Shown piece by piece: positions 31,162-45,420 of a stretch of 64,000 nucleotides of DNA (the stretch's first letter is position 1; the number at the start of each line of letters is the position of its first letter). Under the pieces are notes generated by a model. That model worked only from the letters and a program-made list of their open reading frames with translations, did not search any database and was not told where the DNA came from. The DNA comes from Urechis unicinctus (lineage: Eukaryota > Annelida > Polychaeta > Xenopneusta > Urechidae): positions 23,154,307 through 23,218,306 of the forward strand of contig CM067356.1 of assembly GCA_034190875.2 (NCBI GenBank). The letters are read 5' to 3'. Both the position numbers and the translations under genes were made by a program.

Positions 31162-31235
31162 TGGCCAGTGTGGGGATCGAACCCACGACATTCGCGTTAT
31201 TAGCACGACGCTCTAACCAACTGAGCTAACCGGCC
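31162..31235 (-). tRNA. tRNA-Ile (anticodon AAU)
   Basis: This 74-nt cloverleaf read on the minus strand has acceptor stem GGCCGGT/ACTGGCC (one G-U) and D-arm TAGCTCAGTTGGTTAGAGC. The anticodon stem TCGTG/CGCGA encloses loop CTAATAA (anticodon AAT), and the T-arm is GTGGG-TTCGATC-CCCAC. The B box GGTTCGATCCC is intact, there is no intron, and a T4 terminator (plus-strand A run 31153-31156) follows. AAU is the standard eukaryotic Ile wobble anticodon (A34 becomes inosine). It should be functional. Confidence 0.97.
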
Positions 31236-34200
31236 ATATAATGCAAATCAGAATTATATTAAAAATTATGATGCTAATGGTAATAAATGTCGGATATAAC
31301 CCATAATTTATTGATGCCTAAGATCCGAAAGAGAAACGTATGCAAATCATATGAATGCACAGAGAGTTAATTTGTGTCAATTTGGCTGAAGCTGTGGATG
31401 ATATCAACATTTTACAAAGCATGGAATTAATTGGCATATAAGCATGCATGTTTTGAATACTGGTTTTGCTACATTCATCAATACTTCTTACGCGCCATTC
31501 GTCAGACAAATGTATATTAGGTTTTTTTTTCAAGAAAAAGAGCCTAGATTAATATAAGAGCACATTGTGTACGGTACTGTCATTCAAATGGGAAGTTTTA
31601 CTTACGGAACTGTGCAGGACAAATAATCCATTCAGTTAAGAAAATTATCTTTCATAGAACCAACCACCAACCCATCAGAATAGATTTTCCCATCAAGCTT
31701 AGCTCGTACTTAACAACGGCTCTCTTTGAACTTCCACACATAATACACCTGTGGCATCAACACTAACTGTTCTTGCGATCATTCTTTTTACAGTGCATAC
31801 AGCGTTTCACAATAGTGTTTGGGAAACGAGCCAATTAAGCTCTCAACGACTTGGACAGGTGATTTAATGTTTATTTTTGATAAATATACTGACAGTTATC
31901 TTTATGTAATCACTGGTAGAGTAACAGTGTTATTACTGACAGCATCCTGATTTATCTCCGATACTTGTACACTGTGCTTCTTCTGGCGGTTAATCTGCTT
32001 TGATAATTACAAAGGATGTTAATAACTTGTACCATGGTCCGAATATCAGGAGGAAACAGATTGGAAGAGGCAAGCCTTGACGTACTGCACGCTAGGAATT
32101 AATCCTTTAATGCTAGCAATTTGGTGGTTGAGAGACCCCACTTTTTTGTGTGTACCGTTTACTATCAACATCGCAATATTTGTATCAAACCCATGGCCCA
32201 TTACAGTGAATATTTTCTGTATTTGTCCGGCATGAATTGCCATATCTTGATATCATTTATATACCAGTATAACTAGTGCTTAAGTGTCTGTATGGAAATA
32301 TGATATGCTATCTTATTAAGTTGGTATGGAAGACATAAAGTCAGGATTGACAGGCATATATATCTGTTTCGAATTTAATAAATTAATTCAATGAATAGTA
32401 AGTACTTCAAATCTAAACCGCATGTCTGATACTTCAAACGAATGTGAATAATATCATAAGGTACATCATGTACCAACATGAGGATTTACGAAAGCTCATC
32501 AATCAAGAAATTTCACAAAGGAAGATTGTAGATTACAACTGCTGCCTTGTGGTAAATGTACCGGAAGATGGGCACTAATATCAGGGCAGCAGGGCAATTA
32601 TAATCAATGGAAGCATCTTATAACGGTCAATACCAAATCCCATTAAAAAAACCCCGATCACATATGATTATGTGCTGTTGTGTCAGATGAAAGCAGACGA
32701 GTTTAGCCTAACGGTTGATACACTTACAGCACCACCTGGTCTATACTAAGGTGACGTGAATAACTTGTAAATGGTATCATATGCCAGGATTAATTTGTAT
32801 TTAGCGTGCGAGTTCTCTAGGTCTTGTGCGACCATTGATGTCAGTGGACCCCTGCCTGCAGAATACGAATCAAATTATTCACCATGGTAACAGATAATTG
32901 GAAGACAGGATTGTAGTTGGTACTAAGTGATATTCCACAAATTCGATTTCACAATATCGGCTTAGTTCTACCCTCGAAGCAACTCATTTCTGAGCTTTCT
33001 TTAGCTAGGCGTTTAGGAACAATTAAGTTCCGTGCAAAATGTCTGTCATTGACGAACTTACACTTTTATTGAGCAGCATCACAGAGGTGGGAGCGGAAGC
33101 ATCACCTGAAGAATATTGTCAGTTACTACATCGATAATTCCAGATAACAGCCACGTTCCTGTTGGCTAGTGTCATTAGTAATGACGTTGTCGACAAAGGC
33201 CATGAATTGCTACAATAGTTCAGCGCAAATGTCAAGGGCAGTATATTAGTTATATCTTTTTGTAATATATTTATGTACGAGAGTTTTGACAGCAAAAACG
33301 TATTTTATCGGTTTTAATTGTAAAATAATTTCCATCCTATTCATCAGTTATCAATAGACACGTTATAACAGCATCTACTCCGTCATCTGCATAAAAAATA
33401 ACACATCCACGGACGATAATATCATTGACTTCAATACAGCGATATACGTTACGTTGTTGCTACTGAAGTATCAACTGGCCAATAACAGTGTATACTAGAG
33501 CTATGAGTTATTGAAACCTTCTACACGTCATTCACGATGGACACGGTGGTCGGGGTCATTGGTTGGCTAACCTTTTAGTCTCTCTCCATTGAATACAACA
33601 ACGGCAACTGTTATGTCTAATCCCGGTATAGTGGCAATGTTCCTGTTCATTGTGTCTGGGTTTTATTACAATAATATTAAGGAGAACATAAATGTCACAT
33701 TATCACTTAGCGGAAATCAACGTTACGCAATCATAAATGATGTGGACATTGTGGTCTCTCATCGGAGATGTTGTAATTGATGGGGTGGCTCAGTGCAACA
33801 TGCTCCAATCACCGTGTAGCCATTAGAATGATGCATCGAATCAGTCAATTCTAAAGCACAGGAGTGATTGCTGGAACTGCCTCCCTATTGCTGCTAACAC
33901 AATCATCAAACAGCTAGCTTGTCGAAATAGATAAACCAACAACTAATGATTGCTAACATAAGGATGGGCCAGTTATTGCGCATAACAACCCAAAAGCGGA
34001 TCGTCTGTGTGGAATTGACAGTCCGACAGAAGTCACCCACTCTAACTCTTATTGAAACCGACACCATATCTTACAGCCAAGATAAACTTCACGTTATGTA
34101 GTTTTGGGAAATTGGGTATCCAACCACTGGAGCTGGTTGATTGGTATTTAATGACGATCATTATTTTACACTTTTTCTGCGTGTAATTATTGGTAACCGT

Positions 34201-34484
34201 CTAATACTGGGACTGACGAAATCGCATTTTCTCTTGCTGATCGTCAATGCGCACAGAATATGCCATTTCATCTTAAACACTTAGTCGCGAATACAGCTCA
34301 GTCCAATGTTTCCCGGGGCACCATATTGATTGCCTTACACGAGCAACACTAGAAGAGAAAACACGCTAGGAACGATTCCTTTGAAATCTTCAAATTGGCC
34401 TTTCACAGAGTTATTTACAATTTGGTCTTTTGATAGTGAATACTACTGTAACGCTTGTATAAATCGGTCTATGAGGAATTATAG

Positions 34485-34701
<217 letters not shown>

Positions 34702-36103
34702 CAGCCAGGAAATACTTATCGTACCATTACATACGACAAGTTATAAATGATGTTGGTATTTGTCAGCATTACGTCAGTAACACAACTAATAGAAGAGAAG
34801 GCAATGCAATGTGGCCTTGGTATTGAGTGTTGTTAGCTCCTGGTAATCATCGACATCGAAGTCATCATATTATAGATTAAAGGACTGCATAGAAGTATAG
34901 AGTATATTGTACCAATCAAGGTACACACAATTCAATCACAATTGGCCATTGTTTGTTTACATTCAATATTACGACATTTGCATCGTAAATCATCACTGCA
35001 AACTAGGCAATCTCTGTTTTAGGGTAGACATTCCTTTAAAAATTCTTGAAACATATCCTTCAGTTGTTATTCCAATGGTTACAATTGCCAATCAAATGAG
35101 TAGATTCTTTAACGGAAATTATTGATATGAGGTAAGACGTAAATTCACAACAGCTGACGTAAATGGTTGATTGTATGATATGAGGTCAGATTTTGCGTCA
35201 GTGCAATTGGAAACAAGGTAAGCATATCATGATGGCCAATACCTCATCTAATCAACAGGTAAAAATAGGCATTGAAGGAGGCAAGCTTTGCGCGAGCAAT
35301 TAGATACACAAATATGGAGCGAATGTGTCACGTGACCGGCTGCGTATGGCATCACATTACTCGACGTCTATCCACACGACATATGAATGTGCAGCATATT
35401 AGTGAATCTGGGGTAGAGAGCCACTCCACCGCGAATGATCACACAAGCGATCTTAAACGACTCAAAATTCACTGCGCTCTAGTAGAAGCCGTTGAATTCG
35501 TCCGCCTCTCTTATTGAGTTCCAACATTTCATCCCTTTCACAACTATGATACCAATCGAAATATTTACACGAAATGGAGAACGCCATCACCGCCATATGC
35601 TTGATTTCCCTAACGAACCTGAAAGCATTGGGTTTTGAAGGAGCGGCATGTGGAATATAATCACGCACTGATGGACACATAACAGAAACGGAGGTGGGTA
35701 CTATCTGTCGCTATAAACTGACGTCACCATATTTGTTATGGCCATGCTTGTGGACGATCATTGAGGTCAGGTGGTCTACCGTGGAACACGAATGACATTA
35801 TGAAGCCTTGTCGAATGTGATTAGAAAACTGCATTGTTGTTTGGCCAATGAGTTGCATAATTCCATCATCTAAGCATCCAATTGCAAGGTTTTCATGTAG
35901 CTAACTTTCGTTAACGAGAAACATCTAATAGGTGTGGGAGAGCGCATCATAGGATGAATGGCGTACTGTGACACATCAATGATTCAAGGCAATAACTAGG
36001 TCCCTGCCGGCTCGTGTCTGTAATGACGAACATTGTTTTATATGTCGGACAGCATAATGTTGTAATTCGTGTTGGAAAGGATAGTATATCCCCGCAGTAA
36101 CGG

Positions 36104-36410
36104 ACTGAAGTACAGTTCGTGTGTTGCGGTCCGCCAGTAGAACAGTTTATGCCTTATTTATTACCTCAGTTACATTAGGGGGGTCTTTTTACCCATTCGT
36201 TAAGATGAGTGGATAAATAGATTATACTCACGCTGGATACTAAAGCGGTGACAAGAGATTGTAATGACGCGAAAGCGCTTTGATAATGTCATTCTCATAG
36301 AGAGGTATTTGGCCAAATCATAACTTCATCACATATATGGTTGGGCGAGGTGTGTCGTACAGAAGCAACTGAAATACTTTAAGTACCCATCAGCCAATCA
36401 TAATGAGTTT
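36104..36410. repeat. Repeat module shared with 60390-60700
   Basis: About 300 bp align end to end with 60390-60700, with scattered substitutions and few indels. The shared stretch includes the run from AACAGTTTATGCC through GGTGACAAGAGA to GGTTGGGCGAGGTGTGTCGTA. It is better conserved than the older modules, and lies far from its partner (24 kb). Confidence 0.85.
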
Positions 36411-38859
36411 CTCCATCGAGCTCAATAATTGGATTACGTCATGGCGACTGTCGGTATTCAAGTTGGTTTAACGAACCTCTTTATTAATGTCAGCCGTTGA
36501 GTCATTCATGATTACGACGGTAATGGAATTATTGTTTTTCGACATTTGTATATCTGTTTATGGACCGAGCTACGGCCGATGTTTTGCATTCTCCTGATGA
36601 AATTGCTATGTTATTGTAGATTACATATGTGCGTTATACAGATATCATTATGGGAAACAGTTACGTCGCTTTATAAATTTCTGTGGGCGGCCATCGGGAA
36701 ACCACATATGATGCAGACAGAAACCTGAGCGATCTCGTAACTGAATTAGTTACCATGTGATCTCCATAACCATAGATGTTTAAACTGTATTTAATGACGA
36801 GACATACAAACGCCCACCCACCCACATAATTTGTATGTAATCTCCAGGGTAACCTTAACTCGGACACCGGGGGTAGCGTGGGATGAATAATGGATAGCAG
36901 ACGACTAGTAACTATAGTGTTGTCGCTTTGCTTCCATCCTGATCAATTGACTTATGCGTCTTGCCGGAATACATTAACTAACAAACAATTAACTGGTTGA
37001 GGGTGTCAAGCACTACAACAGCTGTGACAAAGTTTTCACTTAAAGCAGCATTAGTAGCATAACTCATGAGTCAATTTAAGGAAGTATGTGTTGAAACTCA
37101 AATTGTACTCGTCTTCGGCTGCTGGCAGATTACACCTCGAACGTATCTGTTCTATCCCCACTGCAGAATTAATACCCGGTCATCTGAAAAAAACAGCAGC
37201 ATCCAGCGTTACATCCTATACCTTTCATGTTGTGATGCTTGTCATATGACGCTAGTTGACAACCACTACTGTGGCTGCCTAGCGATGTATCAATATGTTG
37301 ATCAAATATGTAAATATTGGCTGTTACAAGTGTGATATTACAGGTGGAGAAATGATTTCAACAAAGAAAGTATATGAGGGATACTTTGTTGATTTACGAC
37401 ATGCGAGCAAAGCTGAGAAATGTGAGTAAATCGATTTCATTTATACTACACCTGTAAGGTAGGAATATATTTATTTATACTATTTCAGAGACGAGTTTTA
37501 AGATGCATAGAATATTGTGCCTTAGTTCATCAAGTGGTCAGAATCGCCATTAATATGATGTTAGGCTTTTAACCAAGTTGCGATTTAAAGTGGTGAATGA
37601 TGTAAGTAGAAAAGACGCACATTGTAATATCGACTGTTCTGTGATACCTCTACCTATGTCGGACATATCAAACTGTGTCGTCCCTTTGATGCTGCTATGG
37701 AGCAATAGCGATCAATAGAAACCTGCTTTAAGGACGTTATATCACATCCAATCAACAAATAGGCATTGGGCATTGGATTAGATCCTGCTCTGTTAAATGT
37801 ACCCCGCCGAGGTTACCCCACAAACTCGAGTACCAGTCGTGTCAGATGGGGGATGTGTGAGCATGATGTACGGTTCGTTTACTTCTATATAAGGCAAACA
37901 TGACATCTTGAGTGTTACGCTCAACGTGTGAACCAGGCATGGCAGATCGAGTACCCATAAGCATCTGGTTGGGCTCAGTCTCAGCCTTGGATCATCACAG
38001 TCATTAATTGGCGGATCAGAGCCCTGTTGGGGGCAGGGGCGGGGTGTCATAACTCAGGTGTGGATCATTTATCTCTTAAGGATTGAGCAGCATAATAAAC
38101 CATTGGCAATGCTAGCACATTACATATCATCAATAGACATATGCGGCGAATAAGTTATAACCTCTTTCCTGGCCCAAAGTGATACGCGTTGCTGTCAAAC
38201 TCTTCCAATTGAAAGCCTATTTATTGTGCCTCTCTTATGAACTATGCCTACAATGCATCACACTGTTAACGTCCAAATGCAAGGCATTAATTGTTATGTA
38301 TGCCACTGTGTCGCTGGTCACACTTATGCATCTTATGAATATGCTTGTGTTTGGCTGAGCGGATAGGATATGACGGATTTCGTCGCTTATTTGCATTCGT
38401 GAAGACACGTATATAATGGAAGAGTACAAATGAAATATCTAACCTAGTGGGCAAGTCGCGCCGCGTGTGGCGGCCAGTGAATGCTTGCCCAGATGATGCA
38501 CTTTTCATGATTGTTCATGATTGTCAAGATGGGGACAGTCATATAGCTTCATCGCAGCCAACCAACAGAGCTATCCTGTAATTAGCCCTAGATAAGCTTG
38601 TTGGCATTTTTGTATTCCCTTATCTTAAACAACTCTGTTCGATTGATATGTTTTAGCATATTTCTTGATTACTAACACAAACATGCGTGTCCTTCAGTGT
38701 CGAAACAGAGCAATGTACTGAGCATATCACTATCTGTTATGAAGATAGCTGTCAGTGCTCATGGTGTACGTTCTATTGATGCGTTAGATCGGAAAGATAA
38801 AATAATGCAAAGCATATTATTTCATATACGATCCAACTGTGCCAATTTGGCTGCAACTT

Positions 38860-39331
38860 TGCATGACACCAGGCATGTCACAAAACATACAATTAATTGA
38901 CTTATATGCTTCATTCAACAGAAGCTTTGAATACTGGTTCTGCATCATCATCAATACCCCATACGCACCATTCGTAAGACAATATATATATGTTTGTATA
39001 TGATTGAAACTCACGAATATTGACAGCTATATCTATGTAATCACTGGTTGAGTGTCAAGATTGGCATCCTCTATCCACACGACGATATCGGATACATACA
39101 GACGAAGCTTCTCGTCACAAGACGCCACCAACACCCTTCTTACTACACTCACCATGTACCAGGAGTAAACAAAGAACGCGTAAGAAAGAGGAAAGCCTTG
39201 TGCTGGCAATTTGACGCTTGAGCTACCCACTTACATCTAATACCGTTCATTTTCAATGTCATAATAAACCTATTGGAAGACAGGAATTCAATTGGTACCG
39301 GGCGATTTTCCATTTAAACTGACTTCATATC
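38860..39331. repeat. Repeat module shared with 60779-61451 and 31400-32160
   Basis: Matches include GCATGACACCAGGCATGT at both 38860 and 60779 and the run containing CACGACGATATCGGATACA. The 60.8-kb copy retains about 200 bp absent here, part of which (AATCAAATTATT) is also in the 31-33 kb copy near 32870. So this copy has lost it. Confidence 0.8.
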
Positions 39332-41848
39332 TCACTGTGTATAGGGTTAAATGGTTCATCAACGCTTGTCTGCTAAATGGTGTCTACAAAGTGGAGTATT
39401 TATGGAGAGATACGAATGACCTGATTGAGCAGCCGCCTTCTAGGATCAACTGATACAAAAGTGAAATCCACGTGGACGAAAATGAACAAGATGGTGGGAA
39501 ATATACAAATGTGAACGATTACCCTAAGGCATGTCACCACCAGCCGATTGACTGTACCAGGCCATTCCAAGTCTCTAGGGTCTCTAGTTTAGGTGAAATG
39601 CATCGACACGAGTCGCATCTTACGTCATGCAGGATGATACAGTTGGCTAACCCCGAACCCACGTGGGGGTTTATTCAAAAGGCCTATCACTGACGAAGCC
39701 AAATAGTCAGTGAGCGGGATCTAAGCATTCTAAATGAAAGCGTAGCCTGTCAGTTGATATTTCAGTATTGATCCAATTATTTCAAATAATCTGATCAATA
39801 GACAAACAAAACAGACAACTGTCGTCTCCAACAGGCCGAGTTCCACAATAACACGGATATCCACAGATGATAATATATTTCCCACTAGGAGAAATGCATT
39901 AGAATTAACACTTCATTACAACAAGGCATGTTTTATTGTGGCTACAGAAATGCTTTATTTACCCATAAAGCAATCAGGATACATTTTGCCATTGATCTCC
40001 ATTATCGCATTAAGCTTTAAGAGTAATGGTTTAGCAGTACCGTTATTGAGTCACTCACGGTAATAGGAATAGTGGCTTTCTAAGCTCTTTATCTTTATCG
40101 ATTGTATACAGCAACGGTAACTGTTTCGTATTAACCCGGCATTATGGCTATGTGTCTGTCTGTTCGTTGTATCTGGCTTTTATCCTGGCAGCATTAAGGA
40201 GAACAAAAACAACTCATCATATCTTACCGAGAGTGGCCGTTAGAGAACACGTGGTGTTTGCAGAAAGAAGTCAGGGCGGTCTCTTCAGAGGTATAGTTAT
40301 TAATGGGATGGATCACTGTCACTGCTCACAGTCACTGTGTGTCTATAGGTATCACGCATCTACTCGGAGAGTTTCTAACACGATCATTATGCAGTTGTGT
40401 CCTGACGGACAAGAGAACCTAGCAGCAAATGATTGCTAATATAAAGACGCCAAGCACCACTACAGTAGTGATACATTGTTATCCCAATGTAACAAAATAA
40501 ACTTGACTCAAACATTCATGTGCAGCCACCACATTAAAACCCACAATCGCCTCGTTCATTGCGGCTGCTTCCACACAGATTACCTCCTGACAATCCCTGT
40601 TCCCCACGTGCACAGCGAAACCTACATTTCGACCGACTGACTCATATTGAGCGGCTCTTCGTAGGCAATGATGATTGTGAGATTAAACCAAATTACATCC
40701 AGCAATAATTGATCTCATGCACAGCCCAATTCATAATTTAGTATCAATTCGGTTGCACATATTTTGTTTCTTATAAAAATGCACCCTCTGGGGTAATTAA
40801 TGCATGTTTATACAGAGAAGTCGCTTAGTATGGCACCATAACTAAATATGTAGTCTGTAATGCGTCTATAATGTGGATGCTTAGTAAGAGCATTCCAGAA
40901 AAAACGCACTGGTATTGATACATATATATTTTGGTTTTGCATCTGATAAGCAAAATGTAAAGATTGCATATCAGGTTCTTCAACAGCAATGACCAAGTGA
41001 GAGACATCTCAAATTCACATTGTTGATTGTATGATATGTATATCCGAATAATTACGACTAGACTTCACATATCGGATTGTGCCTAAGGGTAATATACATT
41101 ATCTCATAGTGTTCAATAGAACATCCAATCAACAAGTAGCCATAAACATTGAATGTTTGTTCTTTGTCTGCGTTTAGAATGCTTCCAACGTGTAATTGAT
41201 GGAATATGCAATTTCATCGCCCATTACCTTATTGTCAAACTTCCAACGAATGTTTTGATGATATTTATTACTGCTGTCATGAAAATAAAGTGCTTACTGC
41301 ATTATTGATACGGTCGTATAGCTGTTGTTATAAGACATAACTAATGCCTCGTCATATAAAAAACAAAACCTGTAGCAAAAACTGACTGCGCATGAGTTAG
41401 TTGATAAGATCACGAACTCCATCAGCAGACAACTGATGCACGCAAACAATTGGATCATTGTCTAATTTGTAACAGCATTTGCAAATAAATAAAATGATTC
41501 GTTAGGGAAATGTAATGTTTTACAACCATTAGTAGAACCATTTCGAAAGCTACAGCAGAGTCATTTTGCCGACCCTTTTAAATGATCAGATAAAAATATT
41601 GAAATATCGTTAGATAAAACAGCCAATCAGTAGTGATTAGCGAATAAAGTTGTGCAATAGCACAATAATAACATCATCCCATGGAGAGGTATTCATCCGA
41701 ATCGCAATTTCTTTTATAAATGGATTACGCCCTATTGACTGTGTTGATATTCAGTTGACCAACGATTTGTTTGGGTGAACATCAGCTATCGACGGTAATG
41801 GGATAATCTGGAAATTGATGAAGAAATTGCAGTCGGTTTGTATTATCC
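39332..41848. repeat. Segmental duplication, proximal copy (partner 61452-64000)
   Basis: From the TCACTGTGTATAGGG run to the window-end sequence, this 2.5-kb block is nearly identical to 61452-64000. Differences are isolated base changes and small indels, such as a 39-nt insertion in the distal copy after 62494. The offset is about 22.1 kb. No gene is inside; the short frames that are shared owe their similarity to the recent duplication. Confidence 0.93.
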
Positions 41849-43467
41849 TGATGGAATTGCTATATTACTATAGATTACATCTGTGCTTTATCAAGATAAC
41901 ATTTTGGAAAATAGATGCATCGTGGGTGGCCATTAGGGAATCACATGTAATGCAGAGAGAAACCAGATTGGCCATATTGCACGCATGGTCAATGGCACAA
42001 ACCCCAGACACCATTTGGTCAGAATCATATATCATATTGGATGAAAATGTAGGTACCTAAATGCAAGTATTATTACACCAACCCATCTACATAATTCGAA
42101 TATTAGCCCCAGGCAGGCGCTAAGGATGGTATAGAACCAATCAGCCAAGTACTATGACAATGCTTTCATTCAATATTTGTGCGGTTGCGTCTTGTCGGGA
42201 TAGATTTGGCACCAATCAATAATTGCTTAAATACGGCGTGGCTAATCAGTACAAGAACATCTACCAGTGATGTAAACATGTGTTTGGTATTTTGCATATA
42301 AAATATCTTCGTCAGTGCAGCTGCTTGCAAATTTTACCCCGACTTTCCCTCTCCTATCCCCATGTCAACAACACACAGCGCAACAGCTTCGACCGTGTCT
42401 TCTAGACACTTCTTCAATACGTACTGGATGTTCTATATTTATTTTCCTGACCGAGAATACCATGATGTGCCGTGCTCGTTTGTCTAATGCGTGTGTTGAT
42501 GTGGTAATTTGCGTTATGCAGGAATCACGTGAAGTATTACAAATTGGATATTGGATAACACTGTTAGTACCGAGACGGCTGTGTCAGACCAATGACCAAT
42601 ATGCGATGTCTTACGGCCGTCCTTTCATGCATCCATCCGAGCAACATGGTATCTAGGGTTCAGAGTCCCTATTTTAGATTTCCCGCTATTGAGAAGAGAA
42701 AGTGATTTTGTATATGTGAGAAAACGGTGAGAGAGTAATTAGTTGGAGGAACCAAACTGATGAGTAGGTATTGGATATTGTCAGGTTTGAATAAGAATGA
42801 TGTAACTTGAAAAATTGAGATTGATTGTTCTAAGCTACCTAATAATCAAAATGATTTAGACGTGAAAATAATTTCGATGTACTTAAAGAGCATTGTCTTT
42901 TTGATGTTGCTGCGGGGAAATTAGGATCAATGGAAACATCCTTTTAGGACGTAATACCAGATGCTCTCAATAAATGGCCACAGGCGTTGGATTAGAAGCT
43001 GTTCTATTAAATGTACCACGCTAGTCTCACCAACAATCACGTACTGTTAAAGGTCACACACAGCATGAGTACCAGGCACGACAGATCGGAGATATAAGTT
43101 GTTGTTGTGGAGTATAATACTGAGCTATGCCTCAGCTCCTGGTAATCATCATGATTAATTAGTGTATCAAATCGCTGTTGGGCAGGGGGTCAATCAATTA
43201 CGGATTCAGTAGCATAATTATCTGGCCAGTTCTTCCATTCAACATTTTATGAGACCAATAGTCGATTTTAAGAAGATATCGCAGCCTGTTGAATGTAATT
43301 ATTCGTGTAATTATTCGTTGGCTGGAAGACATCCTTGTAGATTGCTGATATGGGGATGTTATTCTGGCTTGAGTCACAGTAGCTAAACTTGACACTCTGT
43401 GTTGCAGTATCCACGTGAAAGATCGTGTCAAACGAAACATCAATGAAAAGCTATGGGATAAAAAAAT

Positions 43468-43541
43468 TGGCCAGTGTGGGGGTCGAACCCACGACATTCG
43501 CGTTATTAGCACGACGCTCTAACCAACTGAGCTAACCGGCC
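43468..43541 (-). tRNA. tRNA-Ile (anticodon AAU), second copy
   Basis: Differs from the 31162-31235 gene by a single base in the T-loop (GGTTCGACCCC instead of GGTTCGATCCC), still within the B-box consensus. The cloverleaf, the AAT anticodon loop CTAATAA and the 74-nt length are the same. A seven-T terminator follows immediately (plus-strand A run 43460-43466). Short flanking similarity (ATCCACGTGAA about 60-75 bases from the 3' end in both) suggests the gene moved with its surroundings. Confidence 0.97.
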
Positions 43542-43611
43542 ATCTGGTTTGCCATTATACATACATTATTCTTATTCGCCTTGATGAGTCTGTAAACATG
43601 ACTTCCTACCT

Positions 43612-43920
43612 TTACATTCTCGGGTTTCCGTCGCGCACAGTGATTTTGACCGGAACTTGGGGCATATATCTGTCTGTCAAGCTGTTAGCGCTTTGTTCGC
43701 GCTTAACCAGTTGCTGTTTTAAGCTCCTGCGTTGTTGCGCGATTTCTTGTTGCCTGTTTCTATAGCTGTAAAGGACATCAAAGACGACGAATGTGTCATC
43801 ACTGTCCCCTTCTAAGTGGAAAGTACCCCAGCTGAAAACTTTCCTCAAAGAAAGAGGAATCCCTTTGCTCAAGTTATAAGAAAACCTAGCTCGAGGAATT
43901 AGTAGGAAATGCCTTAGGTT
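43612..43920 (-). CDS. Coding-like open frame, possible terminal exon of an unknown gene
   Basis: The minus-strand frame is open for 103 codons from just after a TAA at 43921-43923 to a TAA at 43612-43614. Its composition is protein-like and richer in G+C than its flanks. It includes RKVFSWGTFHLEGDSDD, then FVVFDVLYSYRNRQQE and a charged, probably coiled-coil run of Gln/Arg/Lys/Glu. There is no early methionine, as expected for a 3' exon. I recognise no family. It could be an exon of an unseen gene, a remnant of a mobile element, or chance. The tRNA ends 70 bp away. Confidence 0.25.
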   Translation of the reverse strand, partial: NLRHFLLIPRARFSYNLSKGIPLSLRKVFSWGTFHLEGDSDDTFVVFDVLYSYRNRQQEIAQQRRSLKQQLVKREQSANSLTDRYMPQVPVKITVRDGNPRM

Positions 43921-45313
43921 TTAATTTATGTAATTAGAAAATTTAACTTAAGAAAGTTGAAAACAGAGATGTCACGCATCTTATGAATATGTATAAATAC
44001 CTGGAAAGACTTGCTGGTACAATATTGACCTTGGGTTTTGTTTTATTTGGTGTTGTTGTTTGGTGGAAGAGAGGTAAAAATTTGTTATTTATTTTCTCAT
44101 CTTTCTTTGCAGAGATGATGGTGATTGCAGACATATTGTGGCCATGATGATTCACCACAGCTTAAATCTATTCGTTCTGCGTCGTGTATTGCGCTTGCTT
44201 ATGGAAAAACATTCCCCTACTTCCGGTTGAAAATCAGTATCGCCGCCTGACAGAAAGTACTCAACATTACAAATACTGGAGTTCCATATATTCAGCAAAT
44301 CAGTACTTGTTATAGAAAGTAGGTGTATATGGTCAATTTTGTATTGATGCGATACAGTCAAAAGAATGTTGAAAGCATATTATTGCACAGTCGATAAATT
44401 CGAATCTGGTGGCTTGCATCAGATTTGCAACTGATTTCTTCCAGTTGACGGGTCAATTGCCACTGTACTCATTCAAAGAAGTATCTTTGCTTGAATTGAC
44501 ATATATACATCATCAGTTTTGAACAACTTTTAATGATATCAGTTGCTTCGACACTCACACTTATGCTTATACCATTAACACTAACTGTTAATTAACATAT
44601 AGCGCTTTGAATTGTAGTTATGTAACGAGTCAATTTGACAGCCACCATTTTCTGCAGATTATTCAATGGTTGCATTCAATTATAATTAACGAATGCTTAA
44701 AGCCATTACGTAATGGTGTTTGTTTAAAGAAGCCAGTTTATTCCCCAAGAAGCTCTGTAGGTTAATGAATACTTTTATTTGGGTAAAGTACACAAATGTT
44801 GGTTGCCAGCCTTGTTATCGTTGGTAAAATAATCCGGATATAGGCATCCACTGTATCCCATGGCTTGTGGATGCGCCATGTATCACGCTTAATTCAAAGA
44901 TGAAGAGTGAGGGAGTGAGAAGGCAAAATCACGGCTCGATTCACGCCATGAACAAATCCTTTGAACCAAGCTAAGTGGCCTTAGAGGCCCATTTTCACTT
45001 TGCGCTATCTATCTCGCAGTCCTTCCCCTTGATGGGAAATAAAAACCATGACATGTCACAGAAAAGAATGCAGCTTATCTCTGTTTGACACCTTCACTTA
45101 TAATGGATTGCTTAATTCATATTTGACACAATCAAGGCAGCTCCATCCACGTGAACACGCACAACTATGTAAACTTTGCAGTTTGATATATTTGCAATGC
45201 ATAATTATACACACAGCAACTGTTTATCTGACCATGTTTGTTATTTCAACAAGCTCTTGGATTATATAACAATAATGCAAGGCTCATTTGATCCCGAATA
45301 ACAGCTCCCAGGT

Positions 45314-45420
45314 GATCAATGAACTGCGTGGATATGATGAATGCGCCGTGTGTCAGGTCAATATTAATGCTTGCAACATTTCTGACCCGCAAAGCAAGCT
45401 ACGGGAGCAATATATCATAT
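45314..45420. repeat. Direct repeat with 49671-49768
   Basis: Both blocks share ATGAACTGCGTGGA, a diverged middle and a CGGGAGC-ATATATCATA end. They are about 4.36 kb apart in the same orientation. Confidence 0.8.

Noticed and set aside
30931-31206. Minus-strand frame starting MLITRMSWVRSPHWP, with a relative at 43198-43512
   Set aside because: The shared start is a translation of the tRNA-Ile gene, not a protein.
40152-40439. 95-codon frame whose relative (62318-62602) seems conserved
   Set aside because: Conservation is explained by the recent segmental duplication. The changes between the copies mostly alter amino acids, and one copy has a 39-nt insertion, so there is no sign of selection for a protein.
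40808-40996. 62-codon frame identical at 62960-63148
   Set aside because: Lies inside the near-identical duplicated block; identity is expected without coding function.
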